From the NCBI GenBank assembly GCA_900539185.1, contig UQBG01000001.1, positions 124,001-188,000 of the forward strand: a DNA stretch of 64,000 bases. Direction: 5' to 3'. Below the pieces are notes generated by a model, which saw only the letters and a program-made list of their open reading frames with translations, had not been told where the DNA came from and searched no databases. Positions 1 through 8,749 of this stretch are shown here, one piece after another (the first letter of the stretch is position 1; every line of letters begins with the position of its first letter). The position numbers were made by a program, and so were the translations under genes. This stretch comes from an uncultured Clostridium sp. GTDB lineage: Bacteria > Bacillota > Clostridia > Lachnospirales > Lachnospiraceae.

Positions 1-855
1 CTCTTCCTTTGGCGGATTACAGAACTTGCTCTTGTTAATCTCATAAAATACAATACCGACACATACCATACCGCCGATGATATTTCCCAGGGTAACCGGT
101 CCTAAGTTTGACAGATATCCACTGAAGCTCAATGCACTGTGGATCTGATCTGCGGTCAGGCCATAGGCCTCCTCTGCCATCCGGACATAATCCGGATTCG
201 TTGCAGCCAGAATACCGGCCGGTATGTAAAACATATTTGCCACGCAATGTTCGAAGCCGGAGGTTACAAAGGCTAAGATCGGGAACAAAATTGCAAACAG
301 CTTTCCGATGATATCCTTTGCGGTTCCTGCCATCAGGATCGCAATGCATACTAGTATATTGCACAAAATACCGGAACAAAATGCAGGGAAAAAGTCCAGA
401 CTGCACTTTCCTACCGCTACCTTAATCGTATAAGCACCCAAAAGCCCGGAGGAATAATTAAACTGCCGGGACCAGAAGGTCAGTGCTGTAACGATAAACG
501 CACCCAACATATTACTGAAATACACGACCAACAGATTCCGTATGACCTGTGCAACCGTTACCTTCTTGTCCATAATGTCCATAATCAGCAGACAGTTACC
601 GGTAAACAGCTCCCCGCCTACCAGTACGATCATCATCAGACCTACCGGGAAGATCAGCCCTGCCACTACTCTGGCTAATCCGACATTCGTAATCGCGTGT
701 GCCGCCACATTCGAGGCTTCTCCGCCAAATGCGATGAATCCACCTGCCATAACGCCCATAAATATCATTTTCCAGATATTTAAGTTCGCCTTTGTTACTC
801 CAGCCTTGATATTACCGTCTATTGTTTCTGCAGGAGTATTGTAAATGTTTTCCAT
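1..855 (-). CDS. Formate/nitrite transporter (FNT family) channel, 3' end cut by window edge
   Basis: Read from the minus strand: an ATG at 855 opens a frame that stays open for 285 codons to base 1, so the C-terminal tail and stop lie outside the window. FNT channels are pentamers of about 260-290 residues that pass formate, nitrite or hydrosulfide across the membrane. Seen here: the signature GELFTGN at residues 81-87, the central-pore histidine in GFEHCVANM (His203), and about six hydrophobic segments. It begins 26 bases after the pncC stop with an AGGAGA-type RBS, so it is probably the last gene of the fhs-folD-rimO-pgsA-pncC operon. Being downstream of formate-tetrahydrofolate ligase argues for formate as substrate (inference). 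The family cannot be split into formate or nitrite channels from sequence alone. Confidence 0.9.
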   Translation of the reverse strand, partial: MENIYNTPAETIDGNIKAGVTKANLNIWKMIFMGVMAGGFIAFGGEASNVAAHAITNVGLARVVAGLIFPVGLMMIVLVGGELFTGNCLLIMDIMDKKVTVAQVIRNLLVVYFSNMLGAFIVTALTFWSRQFNYSSGLLGAYTIKVAVGKCSLDFFPAFCSGILCNILVCIAILMAGTAKDIIGKLFAILFPILAFVTSGFEHCVANMFYIPAGILAATNPDYVRMAEEAYGLTADQIHSALSFSGYLSNLGPVTLGNIIGGMVCVGIVFYEINKSKFCNPPKEE

Positions 856-881
856 CCTGTGTTCTCCTTTTCTCTTGCTCT

Positions 882-1388
882 CTATTGTATCACATTTTGT
901 AATAGCTGTAGACTATTGACAACCGTCAGCTCCCGGATCTGTGCCCGTGTTCCCTGAAAATGACATTCCTGCCAGTATACCTTATCCTGATAATACAGTC
1001 CGATATAAACCAGTCCAACCGGCTTTTCCGGCGTACCGCCATCCGGGCCTGCCAGTCCGGTTACCGCGATTGCCACATCTGCTTTTCCATGTATCGCTGC
1101 CCCTTTTGCCATCTGCTTTACCGTCTGTCTGGATACGGCTCCATGCTTCTGCAGTGTCATCGGCTTCACTCCCAGCTCTTCAATCTTCGCCTCATTTGCA
1201 TAGGTAACGAAGCCTCTGCCAAATACATCGGAAGCCCCCGGTACATTCACCAGTCTTCCGGCGATCAGTCCTCCGGTACAGGATTCCGCCGTCGTTACGG
1301 TCAGTCCGCGTTCTTTTAACAGAGCTACAACAGCAACCTCCAGATCCTTTCCCTGTTCAATTGTAATCAATGGATATTCCAGTCTCAT
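882..1388 (-). CDS. pncC: Nicotinamide-nucleotide amidase, stand-alone CinA C-terminal domain
   Basis: 168 residues that match the C-terminal domain of CinA, which deamidates nicotinamide mononucleotide to nicotinate mononucleotide in pyridine nucleotide salvage. Visible motifs are TTAESCTGG near residues 34-42 and VTGLAGPDGGTPEKPVG in the second half. The N-terminal MoaB/Mog-like domain of full CinA (about 410 residues) is absent, so this is the short PncC form. I chose the ATG at 1388 because AGGAG lies 5 bases ahead of it; the upstream GTG at 1394 would overlap that RBS. It follows pgsA by 13 bases in the same operon. In many Firmicutes pgsA-cinA is followed by recA; here a formate channel gene follows instead. 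Confidence 0.9.
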   Translation of the reverse strand: MRLEYPLITIEQGKDLEVAVVALLKERGLTVTTAESCTGGLIAGRLVNVPGASDVFGRGFVTYANEAKIEELGVKPMTLQKHGAVSRQTVKQMAKGAAIHGKADVAIAVTGLAGPDGGTPEKPVGLVYIGLYYQDKVYWQECHFQGTRAQIRELTVVNSLQLLQNVIQ

Positions 1389-1401
1389 ATGCACTCCTGT
1401 C

Positions 1402-1965
1402 TTACTTCTTATTGCCTTCTGACAATACTTTGCGGTTCTTGATCAGGTAGTCCAACAGGGAAATAACCGTCAGTGCAAGCGATACGTAGATCAATACCTG
1501 TTCGGCGATCTTGATTCCTGTCGTTGCATTTGGGAAATTCTGGCTCAGATTCACGATCAGCAGAATCACCATCAGCATCTGAAAGGTCGTCTTAAACTTT
1601 CCCCAGTAACTGGCTGCGATCACAACTCCGTTATCTGCGGCAACCAGTCGGAATCCGCTGATAATAAATTCCCGTGCAATAATCACAATGACAACCCATG
1701 CCGGGATCCGCCCCAGTTCAATCAATGCAATCATAGCCGAGCAGACCAACAGCTTATCTGCCAGAGGATCCATAAATTTCCCGAAATCTGTGACCAGATT
1801 ATACTTTCTGGCAATCTTACCATCGGCCAGATCCGTCAGACTGGCTACGATAAAGATCCCGACTGCGATCCACTTTCCTCCCGGAATAGCCGGAACCATC
1901 AGTGCCACCAAAAAGAAAGGAATCAATATTACTCTAAAAATCGTTAACTTATTCGGTAAATTCAT
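1402..1965 (-). CDS. pgsA: CDP-diacylglycerol-glycerol-3-phosphate 3-phosphatidyltransferase
   Basis: 187-residue membrane enzyme that makes phosphatidylglycerophosphate, the committed step to phosphatidylglycerol. The CDP-alcohol phosphotransferase signature D-G-x2-A-R-x8-G-x3-D-x3-D is complete, running from D48 to D70, with the metal-binding aspartates present. Several hydrophobic helices surround it, and the length is normal for PgsA. The start at 1965 overlaps the 3' end of rimO by 17 bases, which implies translational coupling. The other CDP-alcohol transferases, cardiolipin and phosphatidylserine synthases, are less likely given length and the pgsA-cinA neighbourhood. Confidence 0.93.
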   Translation of the reverse strand: MNLPNKLTIFRVILIPFFLVALMVPAIPGGKWIAVGIFIVASLTDLADGKIARKYNLVTDFGKFMDPLADKLLVCSAMIALIELGRIPAWVVIVIIAREFIISGFRLVAADNGVVIAASYWGKFKTTFQMLMVILLIVNLSQNFPNATTGIKIAEQVLIYVSLALTVISLLDYLIKNRKVLSEGNKK

Positions 1966-3286
1966 ATATCACTTCTCCTATCAAATCATATTCATTCGCT
2001 TCTGTAATCCGTACCTGTACCATATCCCCGGAGATCAGTTCCTCTTCCGCTGATACGAAGATATAGCCATCCACATTCGGTGCCTCCCGATAGGATCGTC
2101 CGATATAGACATCATCCTCATACAGATACCCTTCGATCAGAACCTCCAGTTCCCGGCCTACCATCTGCTCATTATTATCATAGGAGATCTCCTGCTGCAA
2201 CAGCATGATCTCTTCCTGCCTCTGCTTCTTTACTTCCTCATCGATCTGATCCGGATAATCGGCTGCCTTTGTACCTTCCTCCGGCGAGTAAGTAAAGACA
2301 CCCAGACGCTCAAATTCCATTTCATCTACAAATGCCATGAGTGCCTCATGCTCATCCTGCGTTTCTCCCGGAAATCCCGTTATCAGAGTGGTCCGGATCA
2401 CAATGTCCGGCATCGCTTCCCGCAGCTTTCCTACAACAGTCCGAATCTGCTGTTGATTCGTCCTTCTTCCCATTGCCCTTAAGATCCGATCCTCGGAATG
2501 CTGGATCGGCATATCGATATAATGACATACCTTCGAAGATTCTGCCATCACCTGAATCAGCTCATCTGTGATCTCCTCCGGATAACAGTACAGAAGGCGG
2601 ATCCACTTCAGCCCCTCCAGCTTATTCAACTCCTGCAACAGCTTTGGCAGTCGCTTTTCTCCGTATAGATCCTGACCGTACACGGTTGTCTCCTGTGCCA
2701 CCAATACAAGTTCCTGATACCCCTTTTCGACCAGTTTCTGTGCTGTCTCCAGAACCTCCTCCATCGGTATGCTCCGGTAGTCTCCTCTCAGATACGGAAT
2801 AATACAATACGTACACCGTTTATTACAGCCTTCTGCGATCTTTAAGTATGCCATAGCGGTTCCGGTCGTTACCAGACGATCTGTCATATGCTTCGGAAGA
2901 TACTGCACATCCTTACAGCATACGATTTTCTGACCCTCCATTGCTTCCTTCACGACCTGTACGATATCATCTATGTTCGTAGATCCCATAATGGCATCCA
3001 CCTCCGGAATTTCCTCCCGGATCTCCTTCTGGTAACGCTGAGCCAGACAGCCCGTTACGATCAGGGCCTTTAGTCTGGCTGTCTTCTTAAGTTGTGCCAG
3101 CTCCAGAATCGTATGAATGCTCTCTTCCTTGGCATCGTGTATAAAGCAGCAGGTATTCACGACCGCTGCATCTGCCTCCTGCTCGTCATTGGTAATATCA
3201 TATCCTTCCGTCTTCAGAAGATTCAGCATAACCTCGCTGTCTACCAGATTCTTATCACATCCCAGGGAAACAAATAGTATATTCAA
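1949..3286 (-). CDS. rimO: Ribosomal protein S12 (Asp88) methylthiotransferase
   Basis: 445-residue radical SAM methylthiotransferase. The N-terminal UPF0004 domain opens with NILFVSLGCDKN (Cys10) and carries two further cluster cysteine sites (NTCCF, TGCLAQR). The radical SAM cluster motif is GCNKRCTYC near residue 155, and a TRAM-like beta-barrel follows at the C terminus. The LGCDKN opening is typical of RimO rather than of the tRNA-modifying MiaB. The start appears to be TTG at 3286 with GGAGG 8 bases upstream; the next in-frame ATG would remove the first conserved cysteine. It sits between folD, 17 bases upstream, and pgsA, which it overlaps. Confidence 0.93.
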   Translation of the reverse strand: MNILFVSLGCDKNLVDSEVMLNLLKTEGYDITNDEQEADAAVVNTCCFIHDAKEESIHTILELAQLKKTARLKALIVTGCLAQRYQKEIREEIPEVDAIMGSTNIDDIVQVVKEAMEGQKIVCCKDVQYLPKHMTDRLVTTGTAMAYLKIAEGCNKRCTYCIIPYLRGDYRSIPMEEVLETAQKLVEKGYQELVLVAQETTVYGQDLYGEKRLPKLLQELNKLEGLKWIRLLYCYPEEITDELIQVMAESSKVCHYIDMPIQHSEDRILRAMGRRTNQQQIRTVVGKLREAMPDIVIRTTLITGFPGETQDEHEALMAFVDEMEFERLGVFTYSPEEGTKAADYPDQIDEEVKKQRQEEIMLLQQEISYDNNEQMVGRELEVLIEGYLYEDDVYIGRSYREAPNVDGYIFVSAEEELISGDMVQVRITEANEYDLIGEVIYEFTE

Positions 3287-3303
3287 TGCTCCATCCTCCA
3301 GTA

Positions 3304-4152
3304 TTATGCCTTACGAAGTTCAACCGCTTCTACGCAGTTATGCATCAGCATTGCTATCGTCATAGGGCCTACACCACCCGGTACCGGTGTGATGGCACTT
3401 GCAATCGGTTCTACCGATGCATAATCTACATCTCCGCAGAGCTTGTTATTTTCATCCCGATGAATTCCCACATCGATTACAACAGCTCCTTCCTTTACAT
3501 AAGAAGCATCGATCATTTTCGGCTTTCCGATCGCAACCACCAGAATATCCGCCCGCTTTGTGACTTCCTTCAGATTCTGTGTCCGGGAATGACAGACCGT
3601 AACGGTTCCGTTCTCTCGTAACAGCAGCATCGCCATCGGCTTTCCTACGATATTGCTCCGGCCAATGATCACACATTCCTTTCCTGCGATTTCTACACCG
3701 CTTCGTATTAAAAGCTGGATAATACCGGCCGGTGTACAGGACACAAAGCCCGGCTGCCCGATACTTAATGCTCCGACACTCTGTGGGTGGAAGCCATCTA
3801 CATCCTTCTTTGGATCGATTGCCTGTATGATATGATTCTCATTGATATGCTTTGGAACCGGAAGCTGTACCAGAATTCCGTAAATGGAATCATCCCGATT
3901 CAGCTTATCAATGATCGCTAACAGTTCTTCCTCCGTCGTTTCCTCCGGAAGTTCATATGCAACAGACTGGATTCCTATATACTCACAGGCTTTCTTCTTA
4001 TTCCCTACATATACGGTTGATGCCGGATCCTGTCCGACCTGAATGACCGCCAGAGCGATCTCGGTTCCCTGCGCCCTATAAGCTGCTACCTGTTCCTTCA
4101 GCTCGTCCTTGATCTGCTTACTGATTGCCTTGCCATCTATAATCGCTGCCAT
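3304..4152 (-). CDS. folD: Bifunctional methylenetetrahydrofolate dehydrogenase/methenyltetrahydrofolate cyclohydrolase
   Basis: 282 residues, the normal FolD length. The enzyme interconverts 5,10-methylene-, 5,10-methenyl- and 10-formyl-tetrahydrofolate. Recognisable elements are the YVGNKKKACEYIGI segment with the catalytic lysine, the QLPVPKHI loop, the nucleotide-binding GRSNIVGKPMA and the C-terminal PGGVGPMT. It starts 14 bases after fhs with an AGGAGG site. The pair supplies one-carbon units from formate for purines, thymidylate and formyl-methionine. The rest of the operon (rimO, pgsA, pncC, channel) has no direct folate link. Confidence 0.96.
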   Translation of the reverse strand: MAAIIDGKAISKQIKDELKEQVAAYRAQGTEIALAVIQVGQDPASTVYVGNKKKACEYIGIQSVAYELPEETTEEELLAIIDKLNRDDSIYGILVQLPVPKHINENHIIQAIDPKKDVDGFHPQSVGALSIGQPGFVSCTPAGIIQLLIRSGVEIAGKECVIIGRSNIVGKPMAMLLLRENGTVTVCHSRTQNLKEVTKRADILVVAIGKPKMIDASYVKEGAVVIDVGIHRDENNKLCGDVDYASVEPIASAITPVPGGVGPMTIAMLMHNCVEAVELRKA

Positions 4153-4166
4153 ATTGTTCCTCCTGT

Positions 4167-5837
4167 TTAGAATAATCCTACGGTCTTTCCTGTCTCATCT
4201 ACATAGATCCGTTCTGCGGCCGGATGCTTCGGAAGTCCCGGCATCGTCATGATGGTTCCGGTGATTGCTACTACGAATCCGGCACCTGCACTTACATACA
4301 CCTCTCGGATCGTTACCTCAAAGCCACTCGGGCGTCCCAGCTTCTTCGGATCATCCGAAAGGGAATACTGGTTCTTTGCCATACAGATTGGAAGATTCCC
4401 ATATCCCAAATCTGTAATCCGGGCGATTGCCTTCTTTGCCGCCGGTGAATAACTGACGCTTCCGGCTCCATAGATCTCCTTCGCGATCGTCTCGATCTTC
4501 TCCTCGATTGATAACGCTGTATCATAAAGCGGTGCATATCGGCTTTCCTTATTCTCTAATGTCCGGAGCACAGCTTCTGCCAGCTCCAGACCGCCTTCGC
4601 CGCCCTTTTCCCATACCTCTGCCAGAGCGAATTCACAGTCTCTCTCTTCACAGAAGTTTTTAACAAAGGTTAATTCTGCTTCACTATCCGTCACAAAGCG
4701 GTTCAATGTTACCACAATCGGTACACCGAACTTCTTCAGATTCTCAATATGCTTCTCCAGGTTTACGATACCCTTACTCAGTGCATCGATATTCTCCTGA
4801 CTTAATTCCTCCTTTGGTACGCCACCATTGTACTTCAGTGCACGAACGGTTGCGACCAGTACCACTGCATCCGGCTTTAGACCTGCCTGCCGGCACTTAA
4901 TATCCATGAACTTCTCGGCTCCCAGATCAGCACCAAAGCCGGCCTCTGTCACTACATAGTCTGCCAGCTTCAATGCCATCTTCGTTGCACGTACACTGTT
5001 ACAGCCATGTGCGATATTTGCAAACGGACCGCCGTGAACAATCGCCGGTGTATGCTCCAGCGTCTGGATCAGATTTGGCTTGATTGCATCCTTTAGCAGT
5101 GCGGTCATCGCTCCGACAGCATTTAAATCCTTTGCAGTTACCGGTTCTCCGTTATACTTATAGGCTACAATAATGCGTCCCAGTCGTTCAGACAGATCCT
5201 GAAGATTATCTGCCAGACAAAGAATTGCCATGATCTCAGATGCAACTGTGATGACGAATCCATCCTGACGAACGACACCATCCATCTTACCACCCATACC
5301 GACAACGATATTCCGCAGTGCCCGGTCATTCATGTCCAGGCAACGCTTCCATACGATCTGCTTCGGGTCGATGCCCAGCTCATTTCCCTGCTGAAGATGA
5401 TTATCCAACATCGCTGCCAGCAGGTTATTCGCAGATGTAATTGCATGAAAATCTCCCGTAAAATGAAGATTCAGATCTTCCATCGGAACAACCTGAGAGT
5501 ACCCTCCGCCTGCGGCACCACCCTTGATACCAAAGCATGGTCCCAGAGACGGTTCCCGAAGTGCAATAACTGCCTTCTTATCCAGTCTGCCAAATGCCTG
5601 TCCCAGTCCGACGGTAACCGTTGTCTTTCCCTCTCCTGCCGGAGTCGGATTAATCGCTGTTACCAGAACCAGCTTTCCGTTTGGCTGATTCTTTACCCGT
5701 TCTTCCAGTTCATCGCTCAGCTTTGCCTTATACTTACCATATAGCTCCAGTTCGTCAGCATCGATATCCAGTCTCTGTGCAATTTCTCCGATCGGCTTTA
5801 ATTCTGCTTCCTGTGCGATTTCAATATCTGTCTTCAT
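4167..5837 (-). CDS. fhs: Formate-tetrahydrofolate ligase
   Basis: 556 residues, the standard size of 10-formyltetrahydrofolate synthetase, which uses ATP to join formate and tetrahydrofolate. The P-loop NPTPAGEGKTT lies at residues 64-73, and conserved segments such as EPSLGPCFGIKGGAAGGGY follow. It is the first gene of a minus-strand operon that continues with folD. A TTGACA/TAGGAT promoter with a 17-bp spacer lies at 5892-5920, right against a hairpin downstream of ftsK. The presence of a formate channel gene five genes downstream suggests uptake or release of its substrate is co-expressed (inference). Confidence 0.97.
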   Translation of the reverse strand: MKTDIEIAQEAELKPIGEIAQRLDIDADELELYGKYKAKLSDELEERVKNQPNGKLVLVTAINPTPAGEGKTTVTVGLGQAFGRLDKKAVIALREPSLGPCFGIKGGAAGGGYSQVVPMEDLNLHFTGDFHAITSANNLLAAMLDNHLQQGNELGIDPKQIVWKRCLDMNDRALRNIVVGMGGKMDGVVRQDGFVITVASEIMAILCLADNLQDLSERLGRIIVAYKYNGEPVTAKDLNAVGAMTALLKDAIKPNLIQTLEHTPAIVHGGPFANIAHGCNSVRATKMALKLADYVVTEAGFGADLGAEKFMDIKCRQAGLKPDAVVLVATVRALKYNGGVPKEELSQENIDALSKGIVNLEKHIENLKKFGVPIVVTLNRFVTDSEAELTFVKNFCEERDCEFALAEVWEKGGEGGLELAEAVLRTLENKESRYAPLYDTALSIEEKIETIAKEIYGAGSVSYSPAAKKAIARITDLGYGNLPICMAKNQYSLSDDPKKLGRPSGFEVTIREVYVSAGAGFVVAITGTIMTMPGLPKHPAAERIYVDETGKTVGLF

Positions 5838-5891
5838 TTTTCTATCCTCTCGTTCTTTCCTTCATTCTTATACAATCTATAACTATATGCC

Positions 5892-5920
5892 ATCCTACTC
5901 AATTCCCGGTCAGATGTCAA
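5892..5920 (-). promoter_or_regulatory. Sigma-A-like promoter for the fhs operon
   Basis: On the minus strand a perfect -35 TTGACA (5915-5920), a 17-base spacer and -10 TAGGAT (5892-5897) precede fhs by about 55 bases. The -35 overlaps the last two bases of the hairpin that follows ftsK. Confidence 0.55.
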
Positions 5921-5945
5921 GCCGGAGTCCTCTGACCCCCGGCTT
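5919..5945 (-). terminator. Hairpin downstream of ftsK, possible weak terminator
   Basis: The arms AAGCCGG and CCGGCTT (7 bp) enclose an inner GTC/GAC pair. It begins 5 bases after the ftsK stop. On the ftsK strand the hairpin is not followed by a real T-run, so termination may be incomplete and some ftsK transcripts could read into fhs. Confidence 0.45.
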
Positions 5946-5949
5946 TCTT

Positions 5950-8724
5950 CTATAGATATTCCTCTTCATATGCTTCAAACTGCTCCTGTGACATCAGGAT
6001 CGTCCTTGGCTTTGTTCCTTCGTCCGGCCCTACGATTCCGGCTTCTGCCAGTTGATCCATGATCCTGGCTGCCCGGTTAAAACCGATCTTAAACTTTCGC
6101 TGCAGCATACCGATGGATGCCTTATCACTATCAATGATCAGCTTCGCCGCATCCCGGAAGTATTCATCCCGACCATCATCTCCACCGGACGCTCCGGTTA
6201 CACCACCTCCGGAAGAAGCACTGCTCTCGATCTGGCTCGTAATCTCTGTATCGTACGTCGTATCCTGTGACTGCTTCTTTAAGAAATCAACCACGGCTCC
6301 AACCTCTTCGTCCGACACAAACGCCCCCTGTACCCGCACCGGTTTTGAATAACCGGTCGGATAAAACAGCATATCGCCCTTGCCTAACAGCTTCTCTGCG
6401 CCTGCCATATCCAGTATGGTTCGAGAGTCCACCAGAGAGGATACCGCAAATGCGATTCTGGACGGCACATTTGCCTTGATCAGGCCGGTAATAACATCTA
6501 CGGATGGCCGCTGCGTTGCAATGACCAGATGGATGCCTGCTGCTCTGGCTAACTGTGACAACCGCACGATTGCATCCTCGACCTCGCCATGGGCTACCAT
6601 CATCAGATCTGCCAGCTCGTCCACAATCACGACGATCTGCGGAAGCTTCTTTAATTCACTCTCCTCATTGCCAACCTGTGCCTTTACCTCTTCAACCTTC
6701 TTATTATACCCCTTCAGGTTCCGGACATTGTACTCTGCAAAGAGCTGATACCGCTTTGTCATCTCCACAACTGCCCAGTTTAAGGCTCCCGCTGCCTTCT
6801 TCGGATCCGTCACAACCGGAATCAGCAGGTGCGGAATTCCATTATAGGCAGTCAGCTCTACCACCTTTGGATCTATCATAATCATCTTCACATCATCCGG
6901 ATGTGCCTTATATAAGATACTCATAATAATCGTATTGATGCACACCGATTTACCGGAGCCGGTCGCACCTGCGATCAATAAGTGCGGCATCTTCGCAATA
7001 TCGGCTACAACCACCTGTCCTCCGATATCCTTTCCCACCGCAAATGCAATATCGGAAGGGAACCGCTTGAAGTTCTCGCTTTCGATCAGATCCCGGAACA
7101 TAACCGCTACATTCTCCCGGTTCGGTATCTCGATCCCAACCGCTGCCTTTCCCGGAATCGGTGCCTCGATACGGATATCCGCCGCTGCCAGATTCAGCTT
7201 GATATCATCTGCCAGCCCAACGATCTTACTGACCTTTACGCCCTGCTCCGGCTGCAGTTCAAACCGCGTAACGGCAGGCCCGCAGCTATAGTCGGTTATC
7301 GTTGCACGCACGCCAAAGCTATCCAATGTACTCTGCAGCTTCTGCATCGTTTCATTGATATACGCTTCATCACTTCGTTGTCCGCCCTTTCCCTTTGTTA
7401 AAAGGTCATATGGAGGGAACTGATAATCTCCGACTGTTCTCACTGCTTCCGGCCGACTCGGTACGGAAGTCGGTTTTGTTTCGGCAGATAGCTTTGCTTC
7501 AGCTGATGGTTCCGTTGTGATCTGTCTGGTTCTTCTTGCCCGCTTCTTAACCGGCGGTCGATCATCCGGCATTACATCCTCATCATCCGATCCTTCTGAT
7601 TCCGGCTGCAGAACGGTCGTCGTTATCGGCTGCGGCTGATGTTCTGATGGTGCCACGACAGCCGCTGTCATCTGCATTGACGGAATCGGCTGTGCCATTG
7701 ATTCTTCCTGGTCACCTTCCAGTGTCATCGTAATCTCATGTACTTCCTCCTGCTGAAGCGGATTGGTCTTTTTAAAGGTTTCCTTCTTTACCACACCCTG
7801 TTCACCATCACTTGGAAGTACCGTCAGATTCCGAAACAGTCCCTTCTGTATCTTATGCTGAAACCGATCATACTCCGGCTCTTTGACCGCTGCTTCTTTT
7901 TCCAGCTCTGCCTTGGCCTTCTTTCGTTCTGCCTCTTCCCGCCGGAGATCCAGCTCATTCTTCTGTTTTTCTGCCTGTTCCTGACGTTCTGCCTCCCGCT
8001 TTGCACGCTTCTCTGCCCGGATTTCCTCCAGACTCTGCCGCTTTGCTTCCCGTTCCTCCTGATATTCCTGTCCGCGTTCCCTTGCATCCTGAAAGCCATC
8101 CATCAACCGGTCACCACCGGAACGCAGCAGACGAATCACCGATGTCTCTGTCAGTAGTACAATCATGATGACTGCCAGTACAATCACCACGATCCAGACA
8201 CCCGCAACACCGATTCCATTTTTCAAAAGCAGTGTCAGTCCTCCACCGATGAAACCACCACCGGACTTTTCTTTATATGCGGTCATATAGAGTTCACCGA
8301 TTTTCACACCCTCCGGCAGTTTTACGATCAACTGCGCCAGCATAGATATATCCAGGCACAATACCCCTGCATAGACCACTTTCTTGACTGCCTTGGAGGA
8401 AAAGCCGTTTGCAAACAAAAACGCCATCCCTACAAATACACCGATTGGTAATATGTACTGTATCCAGCCGAATACTCCGAATAAAAATCCACTGATGGCA
8501 TTTCCAACCGATCCGCAGGCACCAAAGTTACTGATCTCCAAGAATATTGCTCCTGCACACGCGACAATCAGAACAATTTCATAGTGTGAGCCTTCCGACT
8601 TCTGCGGTGCCGTCTGCCCGTTCGTATGCGGACTCTGTGTCCGTCCCTTCCCGGCACCGGCTGTCCGCCGTCTACTGCCACCTGTATTTGTTTTTCCGTT
8701 TCCTGCACTCTTTTTCTGTGCCAT
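5950..8724 (-). CDS. ftsK: DNA translocase FtsK/SpoIIIE
   Basis: 924-residue septal DNA pump. The N terminus has a basic, low-complexity lead followed by about four membrane segments (residues 50-200). A long charged, partly proline-rich linker runs to about residue 470. The motor domain carries the Walker A GATGSGKSVCINTI and the Walker B region VVIVDELADLMM. The last 65 or so residues form the gamma winged-helix domain that reads KOPS/SRS sequences (GMLQRKFKIGFNRAARIMDQL). I place the start at the ATG at 8724, with AGGAG 8 bases upstream, rather than the GTG at 8733. It is 25 bases downstream of uppP. FtsK and the sporulation SpoIIIE cannot be separated from sequence alone; one paralogue often does both jobs. 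Confidence 0.95.
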   Translation of the reverse strand: MAQKKSAGNGKTNTGGSRRRTAGAGKGRTQSPHTNGQTAPQKSEGSHYEIVLIVACAGAIFLEISNFGACGSVGNAISGFLFGVFGWIQYILPIGVFVGMAFLFANGFSSKAVKKVVYAGVLCLDISMLAQLIVKLPEGVKIGELYMTAYKEKSGGGFIGGGLTLLLKNGIGVAGVWIVVIVLAVIMIVLLTETSVIRLLRSGGDRLMDGFQDARERGQEYQEEREAKRQSLEEIRAEKRAKREAERQEQAEKQKNELDLRREEAERKKAKAELEKEAAVKEPEYDRFQHKIQKGLFRNLTVLPSDGEQGVVKKETFKKTNPLQQEEVHEITMTLEGDQEESMAQPIPSMQMTAAVVAPSEHQPQPITTTVLQPESEGSDDEDVMPDDRPPVKKRARRTRQITTEPSAEAKLSAETKPTSVPSRPEAVRTVGDYQFPPYDLLTKGKGGQRSDEAYINETMQKLQSTLDSFGVRATITDYSCGPAVTRFELQPEQGVKVSKIVGLADDIKLNLAAADIRIEAPIPGKAAVGIEIPNRENVAVMFRDLIESENFKRFPSDIAFAVGKDIGGQVVVADIAKMPHLLIAGATGSGKSVCINTIIMSILYKAHPDDVKMIMIDPKVVELTAYNGIPHLLIPVVTDPKKAAGALNWAVVEMTKRYQLFAEYNVRNLKGYNKKVEEVKAQVGNEESELKKLPQIVVIVDELADLMMVAHGEVEDAIVRLSQLARAAGIHLVIATQRPSVDVITGLIKANVPSRIAFAVSSLVDSRTILDMAGAEKLLGKGDMLFYPTGYSKPVRVQGAFVSDEEVGAVVDFLKKQSQDTTYDTEITSQIESSASSGGGVTGASGGDDGRDEYFRDAAKLIIDSDKASIGMLQRKFKIGFNRAARIMDQLAEAGIVGPDEGTKPRTILMSQEQFEAYEEEYL

Positions 8725-8749
8725 TGGATTCACTCCTATTTCTTATCTT

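Noticed and set aside
5838..5949. Riboswitch before fhs (tetrahydrofolate type)
   Set aside because: The leader is only about 55 bases and shows no conserved core; only a promoter and a hairpin are supported.
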